Source: Anaerolineales bacterium
Lineage (GTDB): Bacteria; Chloroflexota; Anaerolineae; Anaerolineales; UBA4823
Reading direction: 5' to 3'
DNA: 5,985 bases
NCBI GenBank assembly: GCA_026415275.1
Contig: JAOAHK010000174.1
Location: 1 to 5,985, forward strand
Shown in pieces: positions 1 through 5,985 of the stretch. Numbering within the stretch: position 1 is the stretch's first letter; every line of letters starts with the position of its first letter. Under the pieces are notes generated by a model. The model did not search any database and was not told the DNA's origin. It saw nothing but the letters and a program-made list of their open reading frames with translations. The position numbers and the translations under genes were made by a program.

Positions 1-33
1 GAGATAGAAATATCCAGCGCATGAGATTGTTTT

Positions 34-64
34 TTGCTCCATTATAACTATGTAGGCGTATAAT
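34..64 (+). promoter_or_regulatory. Putative sigma-70-type promoter of the pterin/glycosyltransferase/methyltransferase operon
   Basis: A perfect TATAAT -10 hexamer lies at 59-64. The best -35 candidate is TTGCTC at 34-39, which matches the consensus only at TTG and leaves a long 19-bp spacer, so the -35 call is weak. Transcription would begin near 71, giving a leader of about 17 nt before the ATG at 88. This fits the strong ribosome binding site that follows and suggests that the PTPS-like gene is the first gene of the transcript, although read-through from further left cannot be excluded. Confidence 0.5.
41..64. repeat. Short inverted repeat over the operon promoter
   Basis: ATTATA at 41-46 is the exact reverse complement of TATAAT at 59-64, with 12 bp between them. 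The right arm is the -10 element itself. Such symmetry can be an operator, or a second -10 element facing left, but 6-bp AT-rich arms also arise by chance. No regulator gene lies in the window to pair with it. Confidence 0.3.
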
Positions 65-75
65 AGATTTCGTTC

Positions 76-81
76 AGGAGG
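76..81 (+). promoter_or_regulatory. Strong Shine-Dalgarno site of the PTPS-like gene
   Basis: AGGAGG at 76-81 sits 6 nt before the ATG at 88. It is a full anti-Shine-Dalgarno match and settles the start of the first gene. The two downstream genes have weaker sites, which fits a leading cistron. Confidence 0.85.
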
Positions 82-87
82 TTTTTC

Positions 88-465
88 ATGTATCAACTCG
101 GTGTTGAACGGGATTTCATTGCCCAACACTATTTGATCGGCGGCGATTGGGGTGCCGAAAACCAACTGCATTCCCATCATTACCGCCTTGAAGTGATCTT
201 ACAAGGGGAGGAGCTTGACCAACATGGCTATTTGGTCGATATAGTCGCTGTTGAACAAGCCCTTGACGAACAGGTTGCGCAATACCGAGATCATACCTTG
301 AATGACTTACCTCCCTTTCGTGGGCTGAATCCCAGCCTAGAACGTTTTGCGCGCCTGCTATGCGAAGCCTTATGCGTCCGTCTGCAGACGCCAAATTTGA
401 GACAAATTACGGTTAAACTCTGGGAAAACGAGATTGCTTGGGCGTCTTATACCCTGGAAGTTTAG
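88..465 (+). CDS. 6-pyruvoyl-tetrahydropterin synthase / QueD superfamily protein with catalytic Cys replaced by Glu
   Basis: This 125-aa protein has the usual length of bacterial COG0720 enzymes, which act on dihydroneopterin triphosphate in tetrahydropterin, queuosine or folate pathways in the cytoplasm. Seen in the sequence: the three Zn-ligand histidines (H14 in FIAQH; H28 and H30 in LHSHH), a G-Y-L-V-D strand at 47-51, the D68-H69 catalytic pair followed by LND, the N81-P82-S-x-E85 motif, and E113 at the usual pterin-anchoring position. Two deviations stand out. The nucleophilic Cys, which in E. coli QueD lies four residues before the first His of HGH, is E24 here, and the HGH motif reads HSH. 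Cys-to-Glu change is known in the PTPS-III group, which releases 6-hydroxymethyl-dihydropterin for folate synthesis, so ordinary QueD activity is unlikely. The start is fixed by AGGAGG six bases upstream. It is followed after 9 nt by a glycosyltransferase gene. The family call is firm; the exact reaction is not known. Confidence 0.9.
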   Translation: MYQLGVERDFIAQHYLIGGDWGAENQLHSHHYRLEVILQGEELDQHGYLVDIVAVEQALDEQVAQYRDHTLNDLPPFRGLNPSLERFARLLCEALCVRLQTPNLRQITVKLWENEIAWASYTLEV

Positions 466-474
466 TATCCACTC

Positions 475-1566
475 ATGCGCCTTGGTCTAATTATTTACGG
501 TTCTCTGAATCAACAGACCGGCGGGTATCTTTACGATCGCAAAGTAGTTCAATATCTGCAAGCCCAAGGGGATCGAATAGAAGTGATCTCCCTACCATGG
601 CGAAACTATGTCTTTCACCTTGGTGATAACCTTTCGCCGGCGCTTTTCCGAATGCTTGTCAAATTGAACGTCGATCTGCTCATTGAGGACGAGTTGAATC
701 ATCCCTCACTGGCTGGACTCAACTATTTATTACACTGCCGAAAGGGCTATCCCGTAATTAGCATTGTTCATCATTTACGCTATAACGAAGTCAGGCGCAT
801 TTGGCAAAGGTCAATTTATCGTTTCATTGAAGAACTCTATCTCAAAAGTCTGGATGGGTTGATCTGTAACAGTAAAACCACCCTGGAGTCTGCGCAAGCC
901 ATCCTCCCTCTAAAAATTGCTAATTCTATTCCCAGCGTTATAGCTTATCCAGGCAAAGACCACCTTACTGGATTGGTGAATGAGCAAGAGATCGAGAGCC
1001 GATCGATGCAAAACGAGCACTTGCGTCTGCTCTTTCTGGGCAATTTGATTCCACGCAAGGGGTTGCATTGGTTGCTCGCGGCATTGTCTCGCCTAAGGGA
1101 TATACCCCTTCGCTTGCACGTTGTTGGCGATGAGAGCCGTGATCCTCATTACGCCCGCCAACTTCACCAATTTGTTGAGCGCAGTTTTTTGCAAGAGCAG
1201 ATCCAATTTTGGGGCTCAGTGGATGAATACACGCTGCAAGAGTTGTTAAGGCAAGCCCATATCATGGTTGTACCCTCCTCTTATGAGGGTTTTGGCATCG
1301 CTTATCTGGAAGGGATGAGCTATGGTTTGGTAGTCATTGGGTCAAGAGAAGGTGGCGCGCGAGAGTTAATCTCTGATGGGATTGAAGGTTTTTTGATCGA
1401 ACCAGGTAATGTCTCTGCTTTGGCAAATCGATTGTGGGAATTACACATCGATCGCGAGCGTTTAGCTCAAATGGGCATTGCAGCTCGAAAACGGTATGAG
1501 CAACATCCAACCTGGTCGGAAAGCGCTGAAAAAATCCGCCAATTTTTATTATGCATAATCAGTTAA
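475..1566 (+). CDS. Family 4 glycosyltransferase (GT-B fold), acceptor unknown
   Basis: This 363-aa protein has the two-lobed layout of retaining GT4 enzymes, which move a sugar from a nucleotide-sugar donor to an acceptor. The N-terminal acceptor lobe begins at once with a beta strand and a glycine loop (T15-G16-G17), and carries an acidic EDELNHPSL stretch at 71-79 and a HH pair at 99-100. The C-terminal donor lobe holds GNLIPRKG at 189-196, with R194/K195 at the usual donor-phosphate site, VVGDES at 216-221, and the EX7E motif E271-GFGIAYL-E279, then REGGARE at 291-297. No signal peptide or membrane helix is evident, so it is probably cytoplasmic. It starts 9 nt after the stop of the PTPS-like gene with only a weak GGAAG upstream, so translation may be coupled. 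A pterin acceptor is inferred from the operon; an ordinary lipid or polysaccharide acceptor remains possible. No lipid-carrier or polysaccharide-export gene lies in the window. Confidence 0.92.
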   Translation: MRLGLIIYGSLNQQTGGYLYDRKVVQYLQAQGDRIEVISLPWRNYVFHLGDNLSPALFRMLVKLNVDLLIEDELNHPSLAGLNYLLHCRKGYPVISIVHHLRYNEVRRIWQRSIYRFIEELYLKSLDGLICNSKTTLESAQAILPLKIANSIPSVIAYPGKDHLTGLVNEQEIESRSMQNEHLRLLFLGNLIPRKGLHWLLAALSRLRDIPLRLHVVGDESRDPHYARQLHQFVERSFLQEQIQFWGSVDEYTLQELLRQAHIMVVPSSYEGFGIAYLEGMSYGLVVIGSREGGARELISDGIEGFLIEPGNVSALANRLWELHIDRERLAQMGIAARKRYEQHPTWSESAEKIRQFLLCIIS

Positions 1567-1570
1567 GGGA
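1565..1570 (+). promoter_or_regulatory. Shine-Dalgarno site overlapping the glycosyltransferase stop codon
   Basis: AAGGGA at 1565-1570 overlaps the TAA stop (1564-1566) of the glycosyltransferase gene and lies 6 nt before a TTG codon at 1577. This supports TTG as the methyltransferase start. The next in-frame ATG is codon 33, too close to the SAM-binding motif for a complete fold. Confidence 0.6.
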
Positions 1571-1576
1571 ACAATA

Positions 1577-2503
1577 TTGGACGATCAAACCTTTATCGAA
1601 TACTTGCATGTTAAGAAGTCGATCGACGATCGCTCGCTAAATCGAGCGGTTTGGGATGCTTTGGTGGCATCCATGCCTCCGTCAAGTTGTGATCAGCCTT
1701 GGCAGGTCTTGGAGATCGGCTCTGGGATCGCTACGATGATTCAACGCCTGGTTGATTGGGATTTTTTGCATTATGCGCATTATGTAGCATTGGATGTTTC
1801 AACGACCATCTTGGGGGAAGGATGGCATTGGTTGAACAACTGGGCTCATCAGAGGGGCTTTGAAGCTCTACGTGGTGACCATACGCTGAGAATTGTCGAT
1901 AGAGACCACGAGATCTGGGTGGATTTTGTGGCTGAAGACCTTAATGGGTGGCTGACTACATCAAGTCCTGAAGGGGTCTATGATTTACTCATCGCCCACG
2001 CTTTTCTCGATTTGATCAATTTAGAGGAGACTTTACCGAAGGTATTGTGTTGCCTTAAGAAAGGTGGGCTATTTTACTTCACGATAAACTTCGATGGGCT
2101 AACTGTATTTGAACCCCCTTGTGAAGAAGCTCTAGATGAAAAAATCCTCTCCCTTTATCACCGTACAATGGAAATGCGGATGGTCGGAGGAAAACTATCG
2201 GCGGGAGCGTTTAGTGGTCGTCGCTTGTTGCGTGCAGTCAAGCAGGCTGGTGGTGAGCTGCTGCGCGCCGGTGCTTCGGATTGGGTGGTACACTCCGTTG
2301 AAGGCAAATATCCTCCTGGCGAAGATCGCTTTTTGCGTTTTTTGCTGCAGATGATCGAAGAGGCTCTAAAATGCTCTAGTGAAATTGAAGAGTCTCAATT
2401 GAGAGCTTGGATTGAATACCGCAAGGCTCAAATCGAAAGGGGAGATTTGATCTTGATCACCCATCAACTTGACTTACTGGGTCGACGCAAAGGGACACCT
2501 TAG
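1577..2503 (+). CDS. Class I SAM-dependent methyltransferase, substrate unknown
   Basis: This 308-aa protein has a Rossmann-type methyltransferase core that transfers a methyl group from S-adenosylmethionine. Motif I is VLEIGSGIA at 44-52, the SAM-binding glycine loop. Strand 2 ends in the acidic D73 (YVALD), which would hold the ribose. AEDL at 119-122 is at the adenine-contacting position. YDLLIAHAFLDLI (135-147) is the motif IV region, and LKKGGLFYFT (160-169) is the post-I strand. An extension of about 130 residues follows, ending in THQLDLLGRR (295-304); this is long for a minimal methyltransferase and may bind the acceptor. The gene starts at TTG, chosen because an AAGGGA site lies 6 nt before it and because the N-terminal helix leads directly into motif I. 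It begins 10 nt after the glycosyltransferase stop, so it is surely part of that operon. The methyl acceptor cannot be read from sequence; a pterin, its sugar, or a small molecule are candidates. Confidence 0.87.
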   Translation: MDDQTFIEYLHVKKSIDDRSLNRAVWDALVASMPPSSCDQPWQVLEIGSGIATMIQRLVDWDFLHYAHYVALDVSTTILGEGWHWLNNWAHQRGFEALRGDHTLRIVDRDHEIWVDFVAEDLNGWLTTSSPEGVYDLLIAHAFLDLINLEETLPKVLCCLKKGGLFYFTINFDGLTVFEPPCEEALDEKILSLYHRTMEMRMVGGKLSAGAFSGRRLLRAVKQAGGELLRAGASDWVVHSVEGKYPPGEDRFLRFLLQMIEEALKCSSEIEESQLRAWIEYRKAQIERGDLILITHQLDLLGRRKGTP

Positions 2504-2521
2504 TGTGGCATTCGTGTCCTT
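2491..2521. terminator. Possible hairpin terminator between convergent genes
   Basis: Bases 2491-2498 (AGGGACAC) can pair with 2514-2521 (GTGTCCTT) in an 8-bp stem with one G-U pair and a 15-nt loop. The stem spans the methyltransferase stop codon and reaches into the 40-bp convergent gap. On the minus strand it is followed by only a short T run, and on the plus strand by none, so it is a weak intrinsic terminator at best. A smaller alternative stem (ACAC 2495-2498 with GTGT 2503-2506) competes with it. Confidence 0.3.
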
Positions 2522-2543
2522 AAGTGCGCCGTTCGATCTTGCG

Positions 2544-5500
2544 CTAGATTTTCAGATCGGTCTCATCGAGAAGTTTCAGGAAAACTTCCACTATGCGGGG
2601 GTCGAAATGCTTGCCAGCCTGGGAGCGGATATATTCTCTAGCTTCCGTTTGACTCCAAGCCTTGCGGTAAGGGCGGTCGGAGGTCAAGGCGTCCCACACA
2701 TCCACCACCGCAAAGATACGCGCTGCTAGCGGAATTTCCTCTCCCCTTAGGCCGCGTGGATAGCCGCTGCCATCCCATTTCTCATGATGGCAGTAGGGTA
2801 TGTCCAGAGCTGGCTCTAAAAAGTGGATGTTGTGCAATAACTCAAAAGCATAAAGGGGATGTTGGTGAATGATCTGCCACTCTTGAGGGGTCAGAGGACC
2901 TTTCTTAAGCAGAATTGTGTCTGGCACGCCGATCTTCCCAATGTCGTGCAATATGGCTCCGCGGCGAATGTGGATCAGATGGTCTTTGTCGATCCCTAAG
3001 GCAAGAGCAATTCTTAGGGTCCACTCGGTGACGCGCTCACTGTGGCCGCCTGTCTCGCGATCGCGTAACTCTAGGGCTTTCGCCCAACCTTTCAAAGTCT
3101 CATCGTATGAAATCGAAAGTTCCATTAGAGTATTATTGAGGTTGCGAAAGAGTTCGGCATTCTCCATAGCTAGCGCGGTTTGGCTAGCAATGGTTTGGGC
3201 AAAACTGAGCCACTGAGGGTCGTTCGCTGCAAGACTACTAAGTTGACTGCGGTGACATAGTTCGATTACACCACCCAATTTGCCTTTGATCATCAGGGGC
3301 ATCCCCAAATAAGCAATAAACCCTTCTTCTAAGTATTCCTGACAATCATTATAGTTGTTTTGCGCAATCCACTTGCGGAGATCGTTTATGGCTAAAGGTT
3401 GGATTGAGAATGCGATTTTCCCCGCTAAGCCTTCACCTACGGTATACGAAGCCTTTGTAGGGGGTAAACGCTTCAATCCCACACCGGCAGTAAAGACCAG
3501 CCGCGAAAGATGTGACTCAAAGGTCCAAATTTGGATCGCATCCAAATCCAGGTGTCGTTGAGTTTCTTGTAAGATGGTTTCTGCCATAACGTAGAAATCG
3601 GTGTTGGCACTGATGGCACGGTCAATTTGGCGGAGTGATGTCAGGCGATCTGCCTGGTGCTGTAGATCAACTAACAGTTTTGAGCGTTGGAGAGCAATGG
3701 CAGCGATTTCCGCAAGGGTGGTGAGAATATTGCGATCTTGCTGTGAGAATTGGTGATTGGGTGTCAGAGAAACACAGAGAACACCAAGGATGTCTGTTGT
3801 GCTGGCAATGGGTAAACAAACTACCTTCCAACCCTTAGGAATTGAACTGAAGGGATGGGATTTGACACTGTTTTCAGTTTCTAAGTCTGGCATCACCAGC
3901 ATTTTTCCTTGTGTGGATACCAAGTCGGCAAAATCTTGATCGACCATAATTTTTGAAATTGAGCTCTCTGCCATCCAACCTCGCGCGAGAACACATCTGT
4001 AATTGCGACTGTTGCTGTCCATCAACCAGATAGCTCCACTCGAGGTTTCCAATACACGCAGGGTTTCTTCGAGCAGTAAGGGGAGTAATTCCTCTGGAGA
4101 ATGAGCGGCTCGTAAGGCAAGGGAGACATGACTAATTGCCTCTAATTCATTTAGGCGGCGTCTAATCTCATTGAACATTCGCGCGTTGCGAATGGCAATG
4201 GCGGCGTGTTCAGCAAAAGTACCAAGAACTTTAGCATGGTCGGTGGTAAAAAAGTTAGGCGAACTATGATCTAAATTAAGAAAACCGATTACCTCTCCAT
4301 CGACGCAAATCGGGGCAGCTAGATATGAAGCTATCCAATCTGCCTGGTTAAAGACTCTCCACAGTGAAGAAGAGTGAGTATCGGGAATTATCAAAGGTTT
4401 TTTAGAGCGCAGCATCTCTTGGTAATTGGGTGTGGCCGAGAGCATCAGGCGACTATTGCGCGTCCATTCCACATCGCCGTGCGTCTCATATCCATCCATG
4501 TAAACTATGTAGGTTTCATCTCCTTCTAACAGGGTAATATTGGCTGCGTCGCAGGGGATAACAATGCGCACATTTTTCACTAATTTCTCAAAGATTGTTT
4601 CCAAATCAAGACTCGTATTCAAGGTGATTGCAGTAGCTGCTAGCGATTCGGCAACTCGACTTTGTTCGGCTGCATGCTTTTGGGCGCGTAAGCGTTCGAT
4701 GGCGCCAGAAAGTTGATCGGCAACTGTGCAGAGTAAACGATGGTCATCTTGGGTAAAGGCATTGACCCGACTGCTTTCCACGTCGATCACTCCAAGTACT
4801 TCACCACTGACGCGTAAAGGGACAACAAGGGCTGAGCGAGTGGAGGATGCGCTATCTATGTAGCGGCTGTCTTTGTGCATGTCTGAGACAATGACCGGGA
4901 TTCCTTTTTGAATTACATCCCCAATCAGGCCTTTACTCAGGGGGAGCGATGAGGTGGTAATTGGTTGGTTGATATGATAAGAGGGATGATAATAAACTTC
5001 TTCGGTTGTATGATCAATCAACATCACTCCACACCGTTCGTGGTAGAGTTCAGCAGCGAGAATAGCGGTAACACGGGCGATGAGATCATCTTCGTCGTTG
5101 ATGCTCACGGTAGCAAGCCCGACAGCGTTGATGACTTGGAGTTCTCTTAATCGCCGTTCTAGAGCTTGTTGCTTTTCCTGCAGTTCAGTGATATCTGTGC
5201 CCACGTTGATTAAGCAAGGTTCGTTTTGAATATTCACGGTTGCTGCGGAGTAGAGAAATTGGCGCACTTCTCCGCTGGGTAACCTTAGGTGAAGGGGAAA
5301 ATTTTCGATATGCCCTTGTTCTTGTATTTTTTGTGTGATTCCTTCGAGTTCCTCAGGTTCTATTCTGAATTGAGTCTCAACTAGATGCCGCCCTTTGACT
5401 TCTTGTGGAGATAAGCCTAGAAGCTGGCTGAAACTATGGTTGATATCGAGAATAACTCCATCCCGCAAGCGGGTGATTGCCATTACGTGCGGGTTAGTAT

Positions 5501-5985
5501 GAAAGGTAGTGGAAAACAGAGCTTCGTTTTCAATCAGTGCTTGTTCTATTTGCTGCCTGGTTTCGTAACGGTTGAAAAGCAAGCCAATTAAGACAGTTGC
5601 TAACGGATGAATAGCAAGGAAAGGAAGGGCAATGGCGCGAATAGCTGGAAAAGCCAGTCCCGGTGGTAAAGTTAGAAACCATACTAACAAGGCGAGATGA
5701 ACAACCCAGCCAAAAGCATATAATTCGTACCACTGTGGTGTCTTTTTGTTTCTCTGTAAAGAAAAACGCCAAAGCAAACCGATGGATGAAGCAATCAAAA
5801 TCGAGCCAACACCCGTGAATGCTCCGGCGCCACCGAGATAACCACGAAATATGGATGCCATTGTTGTTGCCACAAGGGTCGGAAGAAGCCCGAAGTATAA
5901 CCCGCTCAAACTGAGCAAGACAGAACGGGTGTCAAAAATCACCCCATGGGCAAAGCGCCAAGGGTTCAGCATGATTGCGATTGCA
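2544..5985 (-). CDS. Membrane-bound multi-GAF sensor with HD-GYP cyclic-di-GMP phosphodiesterase domain (partial, start outside window)
   Basis: At least 1142 residues, numbered here from the ATG at 5972. The order is: 5TMR-LYT type membrane region (about 1-135, with the FDTRS and IFRGYLGG signatures and several hydrophobic helices); PAS (about 150-262, ending GTDITELQEK); a coiled linker; four GAF domains (about 275-428, 445-600, 610-765, 778-940); HD-GYP (about 955-1135). HD-GYP residues are intact: H977, H1009-D1010 with K1013 (LHDIGKIG), H1036, H1062-H1063, D1067-GSGYP to 1072, and D1091. Proteins with this domain usually hydrolyse cyclic-di-GMP at the inner membrane face, here presumably controlled by small ligands or redox cues on the PAS and GAF domains. 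The stop is TAG at 2546-2544. No ribosome binding site precedes the ATG at 5972, and the frame stays open to the edge (A-I-A-I before that Met). The real start is therefore probably further right, and part of the first helix is missing. It converges on the operon, with no evident functional link. Confidence 0.92.
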   Translation of the reverse strand, partial: AIAIMLNPWRFAHGVIFDTRSVLLSLSGLYFGLLPTLVATTMASIFRGYLGGAGAFTGVGSILIASSIGLLWRFSLQRNKKTPQWYELYAFGWVVHLALLVWFLTLPPGLAFPAIRAIALPFLAIHPLATVLIGLLFNRYETRQQIEQALIENEALFSTTFHTNPHVMAITRLRDGVILDINHSFSQLLGLSPQEVKGRHLVETQFRIEPEELEGITQKIQEQGHIENFPLHLRLPSGEVRQFLYSAATVNIQNEPCLINVGTDITELQEKQQALERRLRELQVINAVGLATVSINDEDDLIARVTAILAAELYHERCGVMLIDHTTEEVYYHPSYHINQPITTSSLPLSKGLIGDVIQKGIPVIVSDMHKDSRYIDSASSTRSALVVPLRVSGEVLGVIDVESSRVNAFTQDDHRLLCTVADQLSGAIERLRAQKHAAEQSRVAESLAATAITLNTSLDLETIFEKLVKNVRIVIPCDAANITLLEGDETYIVYMDGYETHGDVEWTRNSRLMLSATPNYQEMLRSKKPLIIPDTHSSSLWRVFNQADWIASYLAAPICVDGEVIGFLNLDHSSPNFFTTDHAKVLGTFAEHAAIAIRNARMFNEIRRRLNELEAISHVSLALRAAHSPEELLPLLLEETLRVLETSSGAIWLMDSNSRNYRCVLARGWMAESSISKIMVDQDFADLVSTQGKMLVMPDLETENSVKSHPFSSIPKGWKVVCLPIASTTDILGVLCVSLTPNHQFSQQDRNILTTLAEIAAIALQRSKLLVDLQHQADRLTSLRQIDRAISANTDFYVMAETILQETQRHLDLDAIQIWTFESHLSRLVFTAGVGLKRLPPTKASYTVGEGLAGKIAFSIQPLAINDLRKWIAQNNYNDCQEYLEEGFIAYLGMPLMIKGKLGGVIELCHRSQLSSLAANDPQWLSFAQTIASQTALAMENAELFRNLNNTLMELSISYDETLKGWAKALELRDRETGGHSERVTEWTLRIALALGIDKDHLIHIRRGAILHDIGKIGVPDTILLKKGPLTPQEWQIIHQHPLYAFELLHNIHFLEPALDIPYCHHEKWDGSGYPRGLRGEEIPLAARIFAVVDVWDALTSDRPYRKAWSQTEAREYIRSQAGKHFDPRIVEVFLKLLDETDLKI

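Noticed and set aside
1..42. A leftward open frame from an ATG at 42-40 to the left edge (14 codons), possibly a divergent gene.
   Set aside because: No ribosome binding site precedes it, and its ATG overlaps the only leftward -10 candidate. Fourteen open codons are not evidence of a gene.
1..47. Possible 3' tail of an upstream rightward gene (frames ending at TGA 22-24 or TAA 45-47).
   Set aside because: Only 7 or 14 codons are visible, with nothing recognisable in them, so neither can be told from chance.
116..394. Leftward 92-codon open frame opposite the PTPS-like gene.
   Set aside because: It is antisense to a gene with clear family motifs and shows no recognisable domain.
1618..1648. 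Palindrome GTCGATCGAC (1618-1627) and a CGCTCG/CGAGCG hairpin (1631-1648).
   Set aside because: They lie inside the methyltransferase N-terminal coding region and are explained by frequent GATCG words; no regulatory link is seen.
2469..2729. Rightward 86-codon open frame bridging the methyltransferase end and the sensor gene.
   Set aside because: Its bulk is antisense to the conserved HD-GYP coding region, and it overlaps the methyltransferase in another frame.
3056..3065. CGCGATCGCG, which contains the cyanobacterial HIP1 octamer GCGATCGC.
   Set aside because: I noticed only one copy in nearly 6 kb, so there is no sign of HIP1 enrichment and no support for a cyanobacterial source.
5530..5772. 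Leftward 80-codon open frame inside the sensor gene.
   Set aside because: It is an out-of-frame shadow of the 5TMR-LYT/PAS coding sequence, which keeps its own domain signatures.

Overview
The window holds one rightward three-gene operon (positions 88-2503) that converges on a very large leftward signalling gene (2544 to the right edge). About 95% of the bases are coding. No RNA gene, CRISPR array, insertion sequence or prophage gene was seen. Base composition is near balanced, genes are tightly packed, one gene starts with TTG, and the large multi-GAF/HD-GYP receptor has a LytS-type membrane sensor. This suits a free-living, non-enteric bacterium. My best guess is a Chloroflexota (Anaerolineae-like) genome, but this rests on protein style and not on a marker gene.

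Left region (1-87): a short leader with a TATAAT -10 element, a small inverted repeat over the promoter, and a strong AGGAGG ribosome binding site. It starts the operon. Operon: (1) a 125-aa member of the 6-pyruvoyl-tetrahydropterin synthase / QueD superfamily in which the catalytic Cys is replaced by Glu; (2) 9 nt later, a family-4 (GT-B fold) glycosyltransferase of 363 aa; (3) 10 nt later, a class I SAM-dependent methyltransferase of 308 aa starting at TTG. The spacing implies co-transcription and probably a shared pathway. The simplest reading is a pterin made or altered by gene 1, then glycosylated and methylated by genes 2 and 3. The product is unknown and this is an inference.

Convergent gap (2504-2543): 40 bp, partly taken up by a modest hairpin that could end transcription from one or both sides.

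Right region (2544-5985, minus strand): a membrane sensor with a 5TMR-LYT domain, a PAS domain, four GAF domains and a C-terminal HD-GYP domain with all signature residues, so probably a cyclic-di-GMP phosphodiesterase. Its reading frame is open through the right edge, so its true start and probably its first membrane helix lie outside the window. Nothing in the sequence links it functionally to the operon.
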